From Shinella daejeonensis (lineage in GTDB: Bacteria > Pseudomonadota > Alphaproteobacteria > Rhizobiales > Rhizobiaceae), in the NCBI RefSeq assembly GCF_024281235.1, contig NZ_JAHWXY010000004.1:62001-126000 (forward strand): a stretch of 64,000 bases of DNA. Direction: 5' to 3'. How positions within the stretch are numbered: position 1 is the first letter of the stretch; each line of letters opens with the position of its first letter. The notes below the pieces were generated by a model that did not search any database, was not told where the DNA came from, and saw only the letters and a program-made list of their open reading frames with translations. A program made the translations under genes and the position numbers. This document shows positions 31,731 through 40,468 of the stretch, piece after piece.

Positions 31731-32005
31731 ATCTCCTCCCGAAATTCGTTGCCCGCCGGCCGATGCCGGTCAATCAGCGCCCGTGCAGGCGACAAGGCCG
31801 GTGCCGCCGCTGCGCATCGACTGATGAAAATTGCCGGTGCATCGCCGGCGTAAGGGCCGCTCAGCACCAGCGGCCGACGGAATCTCCCCTCTTTTTCAAG
31901 AGCCATGATCTCGACCGGGATCTCCCTGATCGTGATCGTCGGTCCGAGGTGGTCGGAACCCGGTCCGCTATTCCGGTTTGGCTGGTCGGCATGCATGGGC
32001 GTCAC
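31727..32005 (-). pseudogene. N-terminal remnant of a PfkB/ribokinase-family sugar kinase
   Basis: A 92-codon open frame whose segment IREIPVEIMALEKEGRF plus PLVLSGPYAGDAPAIFI resembles the start of PfkB-family kinases (usual pattern GE-ILVEIMA...GPFPSGAPAIF). After residue 60 the similarity stops and an Ala/Arg-rich tail runs to a stop 4 bp inside the next gene. The substrate-binding and GAGD catalytic parts of a roughly 300-residue kinase are missing. I read it as a decayed kinase that still couples translation of the downstream dehydrogenase; a new small protein is the alternative. Confidence 0.5.
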
Positions 32006-32039
32006 GTCGATCTTGCGATTTCATCCTTTTGGTAAAACC

Positions 32040-32074
32040 ATGTTAGTCAAATTGTATTTTTAAGCAACATATTG
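32040..32074 (-). promoter_or_regulatory. Operator-like site and possible promoter of the minus sugar operon
   Basis: TTGTATTTTTAAGCAACA (32052-32069) is copy 1 of an operator-like motif TTG-N4-TWTAN-GCAACA. On the minus strand TTGCTT (32062-32067), a 16-nt spacer and TAACAT (32040-32045) form a possible sigma-70 promoter overlapping the site, which fits repression by the nearby ROK regulator. Confidence 0.5.
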
Positions 32075-32131
32075 TGCGGATGAAAATGCAATGCGGAGAA
32101 ACAGGCCTGCCACAAGCGGCAGAATGGGGAC

Positions 32132-32160
32132 CGCAATGCAGTATTTTATGCTGCATTGCG
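32132..32160. promoter_or_regulatory. Perfect 10-bp inverted repeat downstream of the ROK repressor gene
   Basis: CGCAATGCAG (32132-32141), 9-nt AT spacer, CTGCATTGCG (32151-32160). A lone half-site GCAATGC is at 32088-32094. There is no T-tract in either direction, so a protein-binding site is as likely as a terminator for the repressor gene, which ends 25 bp away. Confidence 0.5.
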
Positions 32161-32184
32161 TCATATCACAACAAATAGATGTTT

Positions 32185-33459
32185 TCACCCGTCGCCGTAG
32201 AGACGGGGACTTTCCAGCGAAAGATAGCGCTGATGCATGAGGCAGGCGGCGCCAAAGGCCGAGCCGAGGTCGGCGCGCGGGTTCAACTGCACGACGGGCA
32301 AGGGAAAGCCGCTGCTCTGGGCCGCCTGCATATGGGCGATCAGGCGGGCTGCGACCAGCGGATAGAGCTGGGCGACGGAGCCGCCGAGGACGATGCGGTT
32401 GGCGTCGACGATGCGACAGGTCTGCACCAGCGCATAGGCAAGCGCCTTCGCCCATCCTTCCGCGATGGAGACGGCGTCGGGCGCGCGGTCGCGCACGTCG
32501 GCGAGGAAATCGTCGAAACTTGCGGCCGGACGCATGGTCACCGTCCGGTATTCGGCAAGAATGCTCGTCAGCCCGACGATCTGCTCGAGACTGCGGCCCT
32601 GCCCGGGCTTGCCTTCGGCGTGCATGTGGCCGATTTCGCCGGCAAGGCCGTGACCGCCGCGAAAAAGCTTGCCGTCGATGAGGATGCCGCTTCCGACGCC
32701 GCTTTCCATGACGACGAACAAGGTGACGCCGCTATGGATTTCGGCGTCGTCATAGGCGGCTCCGATGGCGAAGGCGTTGGCGTCGTTTTCCACATGCACC
32801 GGCGCCTGGAAGGGAAGATGGCGCAAGGCGAGTTCGGTGAGGTTGACGTTTTTCCAGCCGAGCAGCGGCGCAAGATGGACGATGCCGTCGAGGGTGAACT
32901 GGGCGGGCGTGGAAATGCCGATCCCTTCGCATTGCGCCAGACGGTCCGGCGGAAGATCGGCGCATGCAAGCTTCACCGCGTGGCGGATGGCGTCCTCGAC
33001 GCTGTGGGTGGGACCGTCGAAAGGATCGGTGCGGGTGCGCACGATATCGGCGCGCAGATCGATCTCCACGGTGCTGATATGCTCGACGCCAAGCTCGATG
33101 CCGAGAAAGAAGACCGCGTCGGGCACCAGCTCTAGCATGACGCCGGGGCGGCCGACCCGGGAACGGCCGGGTCGCGCCTCGCGCGCCTCCTGGACTTCCC
33201 GCACCATGCCCGCCGCCGTCAGTTCCGCGATGATGTGGCCGGAAGACGAGCGATTCAGGTTGAGGATCCGCGCCAGATCGGCGCGGCTCAACTGCCGGGC
33301 GCGATGCAGCGCCTGCAAGGCGGCGATCTCGTTGGCCTGGCGTATCTTCCGCGGTGAACTGGCGAGAAGGTTCGGTTCTATCACGGTCTGCTTTCGTTTC
33401 TGGCAGAAGGGTCCTGCGGGCCGCCGCCGGTTCGGGATCGGAGCGGACCGCCGCATCAT
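32185..33459 (-). CDS. ROK-family transcriptional repressor
   Basis: Sugar-responsive repressor of 424 residues (399 if the GTG at 33384 is used). A winged helix-turn-helix is at about residues 40-100 (LSRADLARILNLNRSSSGHIIAELTAAG), followed by the ROK sugar-binding domain with ENDAN and GLAGEIGHM. The zinc motif CxCGxxGC of ROK proteins is replaced by EGKPGQGRSLE, so it lacks the zinc-ligand cysteines. It lies 47 bp after the ketose 3-epimerase and is probably co-transcribed. It is the obvious candidate to bind the repeated operator-like motif at 32.05, 34.41 and 34.63 kb. Neither start has a strong ribosome-binding site. Confidence 0.85.
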   Translation of the reverse strand: MMRRSAPIPNRRRPAGPFCQKRKQTVIEPNLLASSPRKIRQANEIAALQALHRARQLSRADLARILNLNRSSSGHIIAELTAAGMVREVQEAREARPGRSRVGRPGVMLELVPDAVFFLGIELGVEHISTVEIDLRADIVRTRTDPFDGPTHSVEDAIRHAVKLACADLPPDRLAQCEGIGISTPAQFTLDGIVHLAPLLGWKNVNLTELALRHLPFQAPVHVENDANAFAIGAAYDDAEIHSGVTLFVVMESGVGSGILIDGKLFRGGHGLAGEIGHMHAEGKPGQGRSLEQIVGLTSILAEYRTVTMRPAASFDDFLADVRDRAPDAVSIAEGWAKALAYALVQTCRIVDANRIVLGGSVAQLYPLVAARLIAHMQAAQSSGFPLPVVQLNPRADLGSAFGAACLMHQRYLSLESPRLYGDG

Positions 33460-33506
33460 GCGCGTTGCATCTATCGTTTTTGGCGCTATCCGTCAGCCCT
33501 TATTCC

Positions 33507-34391
33507 TCAGGGCCGCGCATTGGTTTCCCGCCGTCGCCGGGCCTCGGCCATCTTCTGGTCGATGAACTGCTTTGCATGGGCGGCAAGCGGGCCGTTGTCC
33601 GTCCAGGTGTCGCGCCAGATCGCGCAGGCGACGGTCAGAGCCTCATCGACGACCGCGCCGGAGAAGGATTCGAAGGTGATGTCGCGCCGATAGCCGATGT
33701 CGAGCAACGCATCGAAGATCCGGTCGAAATCGATGACCCCGTCTCCAAGATAGCCGCGGTTGCTCTCGCCGATATGGAAGTAGCCGATCTTGTCGCCGGC
33801 AAGCCGGATGGCGGCGGCCGGATTGGCCTCCTCGATGTTCATATGGAACGTGTCGAGATGCAGGCGCACCGTATCGGAGCCGGTTTCCGCGATGAAGGCC
33901 AGGCCCTGGGCAGCGGTGTTCAGCAGGTTGGACTCGAAGCGGTTGACGATTTCCAGCACCAGATCGACGCCGGCCTTGTCCGCGATCTCCGCCGTTCCGG
34001 CGATGGCGGCGACACTGTTGCGACGGCCGCGATCGCTGGGGGTGCGGGCATATTTCGTATGGGCGGAATAGAGGATGCCGCCGAGCTTGGAGCCGCCGAT
34101 GTCGCGCACCGCCCGCACCGCATCCGCAAGAACGGCCTTCCCCCGCTTCACCACGTCCGGATCCTCGCTCGATACGTCGGCGGCCGGCGGCAATCCCATG
34201 GTGACGGCGATATCCAGATCGAGCGCCTTCGCCCGCTGGCCGAGCCGGTCGAGATTGAACTTCTCCGGCTTCAGATAGGCCAGCTCGATCAGCCGGTAGC
34301 CGCTGGCCGCGGATTTCTCCATCGCATCGATCAGCGAATCCTCCGTTCCCCCATCCGTCCAGACGAATGAATGAATGCCCAGTCGCGCCAT
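33507..34391 (-). CDS. Ketose 3-epimerase (D-tagatose/D-allulose 3-epimerase family)
   Basis: Interconverts free ketohexoses or ketopentoses at C3, for example D-allulose and D-fructose. The 294-residue TIM barrel has metal ligands Glu147, Asp180, His206 and Glu241. Their spacing (33, 26, 35) equals that of Glu150, Asp183, His209 and Glu244 in the Agrobacterium D-psicose 3-epimerase. The substrate-contact Glu153 and Arg212 also match its Glu156 and Arg215. Shared blocks include NRFESNLLNTAAQGLAF and LDTFHMNIEEAN. The start at 34391 was taken for homology. It is the first gene of the unit with the ROK repressor. Confidence 0.88.
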   Translation of the reverse strand: MARLGIHSFVWTDGGTEDSLIDAMEKSAASGYRLIELAYLKPEKFNLDRLGQRAKALDLDIAVTMGLPPAADVSSEDPDVVKRGKAVLADAVRAVRDIGGSKLGGILYSAHTKYARTPSDRGRRNSVAAIAGTAEIADKAGVDLVLEIVNRFESNLLNTAAQGLAFIAETGSDTVRLHLDTFHMNIEEANPAAAIRLAGDKIGYFHIGESNRGYLGDGVIDFDRIFDALLDIGYRRDITFESFSGAVVDEALTVACAIWRDTWTDNGPLAAHAKQFIDQKMAEARRRRETNARP

Positions 34392-34799
34392 GGTATCCTC
34401 CGGCTCCATATTTGATGTTATACGCAACAAAATATCTTTACGGAGATGTGTCAAGCGTTCTTCCGCGCTTGCCGAAGATCTTCCCCCTGTTGGAAATGGG
34501 GGTGGGAGGGCGCTGGAATCCGTGCGTTTCAGCCGGTTGGCGGCATTTTCTCTGAATTGGCGAAAGCTCTCCGATCGGGCAAAGGCTCATATACTCCCGT
34601 CCTTCGGCGGGAATTCATAGGGCAATCCTCATTTGAAAGTTTAGGCAACAAATATTGCACCGATCATCAAGATCGGTTACACCCGATGACAGGGCGTTCC
34701 GGCTGAGAGGAGCTGTCGGAGCGCGCCCGGCGATCCGCCGCTTCGACAGGCGTGCGGATGTGCTGCCGCAATCCTTATCGTTGTCCTGGGAGGAAACAG
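34392..34799. promoter_or_regulatory. Divergent control region of the epimerase and ABC-importer operons
   Basis: A 408-bp gene-free region. It holds two copies of the operator-like motif TTG-N4-TWTAN-GCAACA: copy 2 at 34412-34429, 21 bp from the epimerase start, and copy 3 at 34633-34650, 150 bp before the binding-protein gene. Copy 3 continues as GCAA-CAAATA-TTGC, a small inverted repeat. The rest of the region is less GC-rich than its surroundings. A ribosome-binding site GGGAGGAAAC precedes 34800. Confidence 0.6.
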
Positions 34800-36233
34800 A
34801 TGAATATGAGATTGAGAATGGGCATGGTCGCGCTCGTCGCCGGCCTGATGGCAAGCACGGCGCCCGCGTTCGCCGATTTCTGGTCGGATGCGGGGGCGAA
34901 GTTCAAGGGCGTCACCCTGCACGGCGTCACGGAGAGCACGCCGCCCTCCAACTATATCAAGGATGTCCTTGCGCCCGAATTCGAGGAGAAGACCGGCATC
35001 AAGGTGGAGATCGAGACGACGTCCTGGGACCAGATGTACGACAAGGCGATCAAGGACATGGAAGCCAAGACCGGCATCTATGACATGATCTACATCGAAC
35101 AGGATATCGTCTACGCCTATCTCGCCCGCAACTTTCTCGTCGATGTCACCCAAAGCCTGAAGGACGATCCCTCGCTGAAGGCCCCGGGATTCGATGAATC
35201 GCATTTCACGACCTTCGCGAACTATTTCCGGGGCGAGAACGGCGACCTCTTCGGCGTGCCGATGGAGGCGTTCATCAAGATCTATCTCTACCGCAAGGAC
35301 CTTTTCGAGGATCCGAAGATCCAGGAGGCTTTCAAGGCCAAGACCGGCAAGGATCTCGCGCCGGCCAAGACCCATGAGGACTATACCCAGATCGCCGAGT
35401 TCTTCACCGAATACGGCAAGGAGAACGGCCTCGACCTCTGGGGCACCACCGCCCAGGCCCATACCGGGCATCCGGCGTCCTGGTATGAATATGTCGAATC
35501 CGTCGCCCCGACCTTCGGCGTCTACAACTGGGGCATCAACGCGGAGAAGAACTATGCCGCCACCGTCGAGAATGGCGGCTCGATGAACAGCGACGAGGCC
35601 AAGGCCGCGTTGAAATACTGGCTGCATCTGCGCGATATAGCGCCGCCGGAATCGGCCGCCAGCACCTGGACGGAGGTCGCCAGCACATTTGCCGCCGGCC
35701 GTGCCGCGCAGGGCCTGGTCTATGGCGAGAACGCGGCCTGGATCGCATCGGACGCCGAAAAGTCCAAGGTTGTCGACAAGGTCGGCGTCGCCCTGCCGCC
35801 GGTCTCCGATGGGGTGATGGCCGACGCGGAATCCGGCAAGGGCTATATCGGCTATTACGACGGCGGCGCCTTCGGGCTTCCGGTGACGTCGAAGAACCGT
35901 GATGCGGCTCTGCTCTTCCTGCAATATATCGGACAGGATTCCGTCCAGAGCGGCTGGGCCGTCGCCGCGCCGCGCATCACCAACACGGCGACCTATGACG
36001 ATCCGGCCGTGAAGGAGATGGATGCCAGGCTCGGCGGCTACTACACGATGCTGAAGGACGAGGGCAAGCTTTTCGCCGGCGCGCCGCCCTTCCCCTTCCA
36101 TGCCCAGGTCCGCGAGGTCTGCGCGTCGATCTTCTACAAGATCCTGACCGGCCAGATCGGTCCGGACGAGGGTCTGGATCAGATGGCGCAGGCTACGGAA
36201 AAGGAACTCACCAACCTCGGTTACCGCAAGTAA
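34800..36233 (+). CDS. ABC transporter substrate-binding protein (sugar/polyol)
   Basis: Periplasmic family-1 solute-binding protein of 477 residues that captures the sugar or polyol. It has a Sec signal (residues 1-24, cleaving after AFA) and no lipobox Cys, as expected for a soluble Gram-negative binding protein. Blocks: [15 protein letters not shown] near the mature N terminus, [17 protein letters not shown], and the hinge-region [20 protein letters not shown]. It is the first gene of the importer operon. A 13-bp hairpin separates it from the first permease, which probably makes its mRNA more abundant. Confidence 0.88.
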   Translation: MNMRLRMGMVALVAGLMASTAPAFADFWSDAGAKFKGVTLHGVTESTPPSNYIKDVLAPEFEEKTGIKVEIETTSWDQMYDKAIKDMEAKTGIYDMIYIEQDIVYAYLARNFLVDVTQSLKDDPSLKAPGFDESHFTTFANYFRGENGDLFGVPMEAFIKIYLYRKDLFEDPKIQEAFKAKTGKDLAPAKTHEDYTQIAEFFTEYGKENGLDLWGTTAQAHTGHPASWYEYVESVAPTFGVYNWGINAEKNYAATVENGGSMNSDEAKAALKYWLHLRDIAPPESAASTWTEVASTFAAGRAAQGLVYGENAAWIASDAEKSKVVDKVGVALPPVSDGVMADAESGKGYIGYYDGGAFGLPVTSKNRDAALLFLQYIGQDSVQSGWAVAAPRITNTATYDDPAVKEMDARLGGYYTMLKDEGKLFAGAPPFPFHAQVREVCASIFYKILTGQIGPDEGLDQMAQATEKELTNLGYRK

Positions 36234-36247
36234 GACACCAACCGTCC

Positions 36248-36281
36248 GGGATCGCCGCCGTCATCGGCCGGCGGCGATCCC
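36248..36281 (+). terminator. Hairpin between binding-protein and permease genes
   Basis: GGGATCGCCGCCG (36248-36260), 8-nt loop, perfect complement (36269-36281), 14 bp after the binding-protein stop and without a T-tract. Similar hairpins in ABC operons cause partial termination or protect the upstream mRNA. Confidence 0.6.
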
Positions 36282-36353
36282 GCCTTGACCGGAGGCGGCG
36301 GCGCGAGGGATCGCGGTGGCGCTCTCCTTCATCACAAGGGGAGAGTCTTCTTC

Positions 36354-37232
36354 ATGGGATCGAACAGAACCGGCTGGTTGCTGCTGACGCCGACGCTCGT
36401 CATCCTCGGCGTTTTCGGTATCCTGCCCTTCATCTACGTCCTCTGGGTTGCGTTTCACCAATGGAACGCCTTCGGTGCAAATCCGTACATGATCTACAAC
36501 GGCGCGGACAATTTCCGCCGCCTCGTCTTCGACACGGAATTTCTCGAATCCATCTGGTTCACCTTCCAGTTCGGTTTCTTCGCGGTGGTCAGCGAAATCG
36601 TGCTGGGCTATTTCCTGGCCCAGTTCCTGATGCGCGATTTTCCCGGCAAGGCGGTGTTCCGCACCCTTCATACCCTGCCGCTGATCGTCGCGCCGATCGT
36701 CGTGGGGTCGGTCTGGCGGCTGATGATGACGCCCAGCATCGGCATCATCCCCTATTTCCTGGATGCCTGGTTCGGCTATCAGCTCAATATCGGCAGCAAT
36801 GCCGGCGCCGCCTTCGTCGTCACCGTCATCATGGACATCTGGCACTGGACGCCGCTCGTGACGCTGACGCTGCTGGCGGCGATCGTCGCCCTGCCGAAGG
36901 ACCCGTTCGAACAGGCGCAGATCGACGGCGCGAACCGCTGGCAGATCTTCTGGCACATCACGTTGCCGATGATCCGCCCGGCCATCCTCGCCACTGTCTT
37001 TATCCGGCTCATGGATGCGCTGCGCACGGTGGACGAGATCTGGATGCTGACCGGCGGCGGCCCGGGTTCGGCCACCCGCTACATCGGCCTGCATATCTGG
37101 AAGGTGGTGTTTCCCAAGACGGATTACGGTTACGGTTCGGCGATTTCCGTCATCGTGCTCTATCTCACCCTCGTCCTGTGCTGGCTGCTCTATGTCGGTC
37201 TCGTCGCCCCGCGAAACGGGAGGAGAACGTGA
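36354..37232 (+). CDS. ABC transporter permease (MalF type)
   Basis: Inner-membrane permease of 292 residues with about six helices. The cytoplasmic EAA loop reads [23 protein letters not shown] (contact with the ATPase) at about residues 182-204. The start at 36354 follows AAGGGGAGAG and gives an N terminus of [15 protein letters not shown], typical of the family. The stop overlaps the second permease start by one base (TGATG). Confidence 0.92.
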   Translation: MGSNRTGWLLLTPTLVILGVFGILPFIYVLWVAFHQWNAFGANPYMIYNGADNFRRLVFDTEFLESIWFTFQFGFFAVVSEIVLGYFLAQFLMRDFPGKAVFRTLHTLPLIVAPIVVGSVWRLMMTPSIGIIPYFLDAWFGYQLNIGSNAGAAFVVTVIMDIWHWTPLVTLTLLAAIVALPKDPFEQAQIDGANRWQIFWHITLPMIRPAILATVFIRLMDALRTVDEIWMLTGGGPGSATRYIGLHIWKVVFPKTDYGYGSAISVIVLYLTLVLCWLLYVGLVAPRNGRRT

Positions 37233-38068
37233 TGCGCAAGAGCAATCCCCTTCTCATGACGCTGTTCTGGCTTCTGCTGAGCATCGCGACACTGTTTCCG
37301 ATCTACTGGCTCTTCGTCATTTCGGTGAAGCCGGCCGTGGACCTGTTCACGGCCCCCAGCGTCATTCTCGATTCCTTCTACTGGAACAATTACGCCAAGG
37401 TGCTGACGGACGACACGCTGCGCCGCTACATGCTCAACTCGGTAATCATCTCCAGCGGCAACGCCGTGCTCGTCACCGTTCTGGCGTTCATGGCCTGCTA
37501 TGCGCTGTCGCGCTACGATCTTGCGGGCAAGGAGAATATCTTCTTCTGGACGATCACCAACCGCATGGCGCCCGCCGCCGTGTTTCTGCTGCCGTTCTTC
37601 CTGCTGTTCACGCAGGTTTTCGCCATCGGCGATTTCCGGCTCTACGATACCCGCATCGGCATGATCCTGCTCTACTGCACGTTCAACCTGCCCTTCGCCA
37701 TCTGGACCCTGCGGCCGACGATAGACGCGATCCCGCGCGAACTCGACGAGGCTGCGACGGTCGACGGGGCGTCCTCCTGGCAGGTCATCACCGAAATCGT
37801 CTTCCCGCTCGCCCGTCCCGGCCTCGCCGTGACGCTGATCCTTACCTGGGTCTTCGCCTGGAACGAGTTCCTGCTGGCGGCGACGCTGACGAGTTTCAAC
37901 GCCCGCACCATCACCACGGGACTTTCGGAATATGTGACCACGACCGGCACGGAATGGGGCACGATGGCGTCCATCGCCATCATCACCCTCATCCCGGCGA
38001 TCGTCGTCTTCGCGGTCGTCCAGCGGCACATCGTCGCCGGCCTGACCTTCGGCGCGGTAAAGGAGTGA
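37232..38068 (+). CDS. ABC transporter permease (MalG type)
   Basis: Second inner-membrane permease, 278 residues, about six helices. The EAA loop [19 protein letters not shown] lies at about residues 168-186. ATG at 37232 has GGGAGGAGAAC upstream and overlaps the previous stop, so the two permeases are made in equal amounts. The frame is open far upstream but overlaps the first permease in another phase. Confidence 0.92.
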   Translation: MRKSNPLLMTLFWLLLSIATLFPIYWLFVISVKPAVDLFTAPSVILDSFYWNNYAKVLTDDTLRRYMLNSVIISSGNAVLVTVLAFMACYALSRYDLAGKENIFFWTITNRMAPAAVFLLPFFLLFTQVFAIGDFRLYDTRIGMILLYCTFNLPFAIWTLRPTIDAIPRELDEAATVDGASSWQVITEIVFPLARPGLAVTLILTWVFAWNEFLLAATLTSFNARTITTGLSEYVTTTGTEWGTMASIAIITLIPAIVVFAVVQRHIVAGLTFGAVKE

Positions 38069-38071
38069 TCG

Positions 38072-38296
38072 ATGAGCCAACGATCCGACGAATCCGACGC
38101 ATCTGCGCCCGTGCGCCCGGCGCGTCGCGGCTTCCTGCCCATCGTGACCAACTGGTTCGATCGGCTTTTCATCGGGATCTACCTGTTCGTGGCGCTTGAA
38201 CTGCTGTGGATGCGCTTCCTCGAACAGTCGATCCCTCTTGCCGTCTGCCATGTCCTGGCGATCGCGCTTGCGGCGTTGATCGTCTGGAAGGGTTGA
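38072..38296 (+). CDS. DUF2160-like small membrane protein
   Basis: A 74-residue product with a polar N terminus and two hydrophobic segments (about residues 33-50 and 53-72). The run [18 protein letters not shown] followed by W and a C-terminal WKG resembles the small DUF2160 proteins encoded in rhizobial glycerol-type ABC operons (RRGFLP...T..DRLFIG), although the usual first helix is missing here. It starts 3 bp after the permease stop with AAAGGAG upstream. It is probably an accessory of the importer or the dehydrogenase. Confidence 0.65.
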   Translation: MSQRSDESDASAPVRPARRGFLPIVTNWFDRLFIGIYLFVALELLWMRFLEQSIPLAVCHVLAIALAALIVWKG

Positions 38297-38321
38297 CCGG
38301 CCCGGACGAGAGAGGTGGGTG

Positions 38322-39365
38322 ATGAAGGCGCTGGTGCTTGAAGAAAAACGGAAACTGTCGCTACGCGACTTCCCGATCGAACAGGAGGAGACGCTTGGAC
38401 CGCATGACGTCCGCATCAAGCTGCATACGGTCGGAATCTGCGGATCGGACGTGCACTACTATACCCATGGCGGCATCGGCGTCTTCCAGGTGAAGGCGCC
38501 GATGATCCTCGGTCACGAGGCGTCCGGCACGGTCATCGAGGCCGGCGGCGAGGTCACCACGCTGCGGGTCGGCGATCGTGTCTGCATGGAGCCCGGCATC
38601 CCCGATCCGATGAGCCGCGCGACCCGGCTCGGCCTCTACAATGTCGATCCGGCGGTGCGCTTCTGGGCGACGCCGCCGGTGCACGGCGTACTGCGGCCGA
38701 CGGTGGTCCATCCGGAAGCCTTCACCTTCAGGCTGCCGGACAATGTTTCCTTCGCCGAGGCCGCGATGGTCGAGCCGCTTGCCGTCGGTGTCCATGCCGC
38801 GACCAAGGCGCAGATCCGTCCGGGCGACACCGCGCTGGTCATCGGAGCCGGTCCGATCGGCCTCGTCACCGTGCTGTCGGCGCTTGCCGCCGGTTGCGCC
38901 CGCGTGTTCGTCACCGATGTCGACGACGGCAAACTGGAGCTTGCGTCCCGTCTCGGCGCCGTCACGCCCGTCAATGTTTCGCGGGACGATCCCGTAAAGG
39001 CCATCATGGCGGCGACGGAGGGCTGGGGCGTCGAGATCGTCTTCGAATGTTCCGGCAGCCCGAAGGCGGCGGCGGGGGTCTTCGATCCGCTCTGCCCGGC
39101 GGGCCGGGTGGTGTTCATCGGATCGCAGGTGCACGACATCGCCTATAGCGTCGGCAAGGCGATGGTGCGGGAGGCGCGGGTGGAGCATGTCTTCCGCTAT
39201 GCCCACGTCTTTCCGCGCTGCGTGGCGATGCTTGCCTCCGGCGCAATCGACGTCCAGCCGCTGATCACCCGCACCTTCGGCTTCGAGGACAGCGTCCGGG
39301 CCTTCGAGATCGCTGCGTCGGCGCCGAAGGGGGAAGTCAAGATGCAGATAGAACTGCCGCAATAA
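38322..39365 (+). CDS. Zinc-dependent polyol dehydrogenase (xylitol/sorbitol dehydrogenase type)
   Basis: Medium-chain dehydrogenase of 347 residues that oxidises a polyol to a ketose with NAD. The catalytic zinc ligands are Cys40 ([10 protein letters not shown]), His65-Glu66 (GHEASG) and Glu151 (EPLAVG). The Rossmann loop is IGAGPIGLV at about 173-181. The four-Cys structural zinc loop is absent: [19 protein letters not shown] contains none, as in mammalian sorbitol dehydrogenase. GTG at 38319 is an alternative start one codon upstream. It sits inside the importer operon. Confidence 0.87.
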   Translation: MKALVLEEKRKLSLRDFPIEQEETLGPHDVRIKLHTVGICGSDVHYYTHGGIGVFQVKAPMILGHEASGTVIEAGGEVTTLRVGDRVCMEPGIPDPMSRATRLGLYNVDPAVRFWATPPVHGVLRPTVVHPEAFTFRLPDNVSFAEAAMVEPLAVGVHAATKAQIRPGDTALVIGAGPIGLVTVLSALAAGCARVFVTDVDDGKLELASRLGAVTPVNVSRDDPVKAIMAATEGWGVEIVFECSGSPKAAAGVFDPLCPAGRVVFIGSQVHDIAYSVGKAMVREARVEHVFRYAHVFPRCVAMLASGAIDVQPLITRTFGFEDSVRAFEIAASAPKGEVKMQIELPQ

Positions 39366-39376
39366 GGGGAGCGACA

Positions 39377-40441
39377 ATGGCAGAAGTCACAATCAGGGAC
39401 ATCGTCAAGCGCTATGGCGAAGTGGAAATCATCCATGGTGTGAACGTCGATATCCGCGATGGCGAGTTCGTCGTTCTCGTCGGTCCCTCCGGCTGCGGGA
39501 AATCCACGCTTCTGCGGATGATCGCCGGGCTGGAGGAGATTTCCGGCGGCGAGATGCGGATCGGCGGCCGGATCGTCAACACCGTGCCGCCAAAGGACCG
39601 CGACATCGCGATGGTGTTCCAGAGCTATGCGCTCTATCCGCACAAGACGGTGGCGGAAAACATGGGCTTCTCCCTGAAGATCAAGGGCGCTTCAAAGGCG
39701 GAGATCGACGCCAAGGTCCGGCAGGCGGCCAGCGTCCTCGACCTCGAAAAGCTGCTCGACCGCTATCCGCGGCAGCTTTCGGGCGGACAGCGCCAGCGGG
39801 TGGCCATGGGGCGCGCCATCGTGCGCGATCCGCAGGTGTTCCTGTTCGACGAGCCGCTCTCCAATCTCGATGCGAAACTGCGCGTCGCCATGCGCGTCGA
39901 GATCAAGGAACTGCACCAGCGCCTGAAGACGACGACGATCTATGTCACGCACGACCAGATCGAGGCGATGACGATGGCCGACAAGATCGTCGTGATGAAG
40001 GACGGCTATGTCGAGCAGATCGGCGCGCCGCTGGAACTTTACGACAAGCCGAACAACGTGTTCGTCGCGGGCTTCATCGGCTCGCCGTCGATGAATTTCA
40101 TCCAGGGCCGCATCCGGAGCGAGGGCGGGGCGCAGCGGTTCGTCTCCGACCACGGCACGGTGCTTCCCGTCCGTCCGTTGCCGGTCGAGGACGGTCATCC
40201 GGTGATCTACGGGGTGCGTCCGGAACATATCGCGCTCGGTGCCGAGGGGGTGACGGTGCGGGTGGCCGTGGTCGAGCCGACCGGCGCGGAGACGCAGCTT
40301 TTCTCGCGGGCGGGCGAAGACGTCATCGATGCGCTTCTGCGCGACCGCGTCGACGTGCGCGCCGGCGACACCGTCCATTTCGTCATCGATCCCGGCCGCG
40401 TCCATATCTTCGACGCACAGACGAAGCGGCGGCTCACCTGA
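39377..40441 (+). CDS. ABC transporter ATP-binding protein (MalK/UgpC type)
   Basis: ATPase of the importer, 354 residues. Walker [10 protein letters not shown] (about 36-44), Q-loop [13 protein letters not shown], signature [15 protein letters not shown], Walker [14 protein letters not shown] and the H-loop YVTHDQ are intact. The C-terminal TOBE/OB domain (about 240-354) has the YGVRPEHI block typical of carbohydrate importers. It follows the dehydrogenase by 11 bp. Confidence 0.95.
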   Translation: MAEVTIRDIVKRYGEVEIIHGVNVDIRDGEFVVLVGPSGCGKSTLLRMIAGLEEISGGEMRIGGRIVNTVPPKDRDIAMVFQSYALYPHKTVAENMGFSLKIKGASKAEIDAKVRQAASVLDLEKLLDRYPRQLSGGQRQRVAMGRAIVRDPQVFLFDEPLSNLDAKLRVAMRVEIKELHQRLKTTTIYVTHDQIEAMTMADKIVVMKDGYVEQIGAPLELYDKPNNVFVAGFIGSPSMNFIQGRIRSEGGAQRFVSDHGTVLPVRPLPVEDGHPVIYGVRPEHIALGAEGVTVRVAVVEPTGAETQLFSRAGEDVIDALLRDRVDVRAGDTVHFVIDPGRVHIFDAQTKRRLT

Positions 40442-40468
40442 AACCCCGAGACAAGAGGAGACGAGCGG

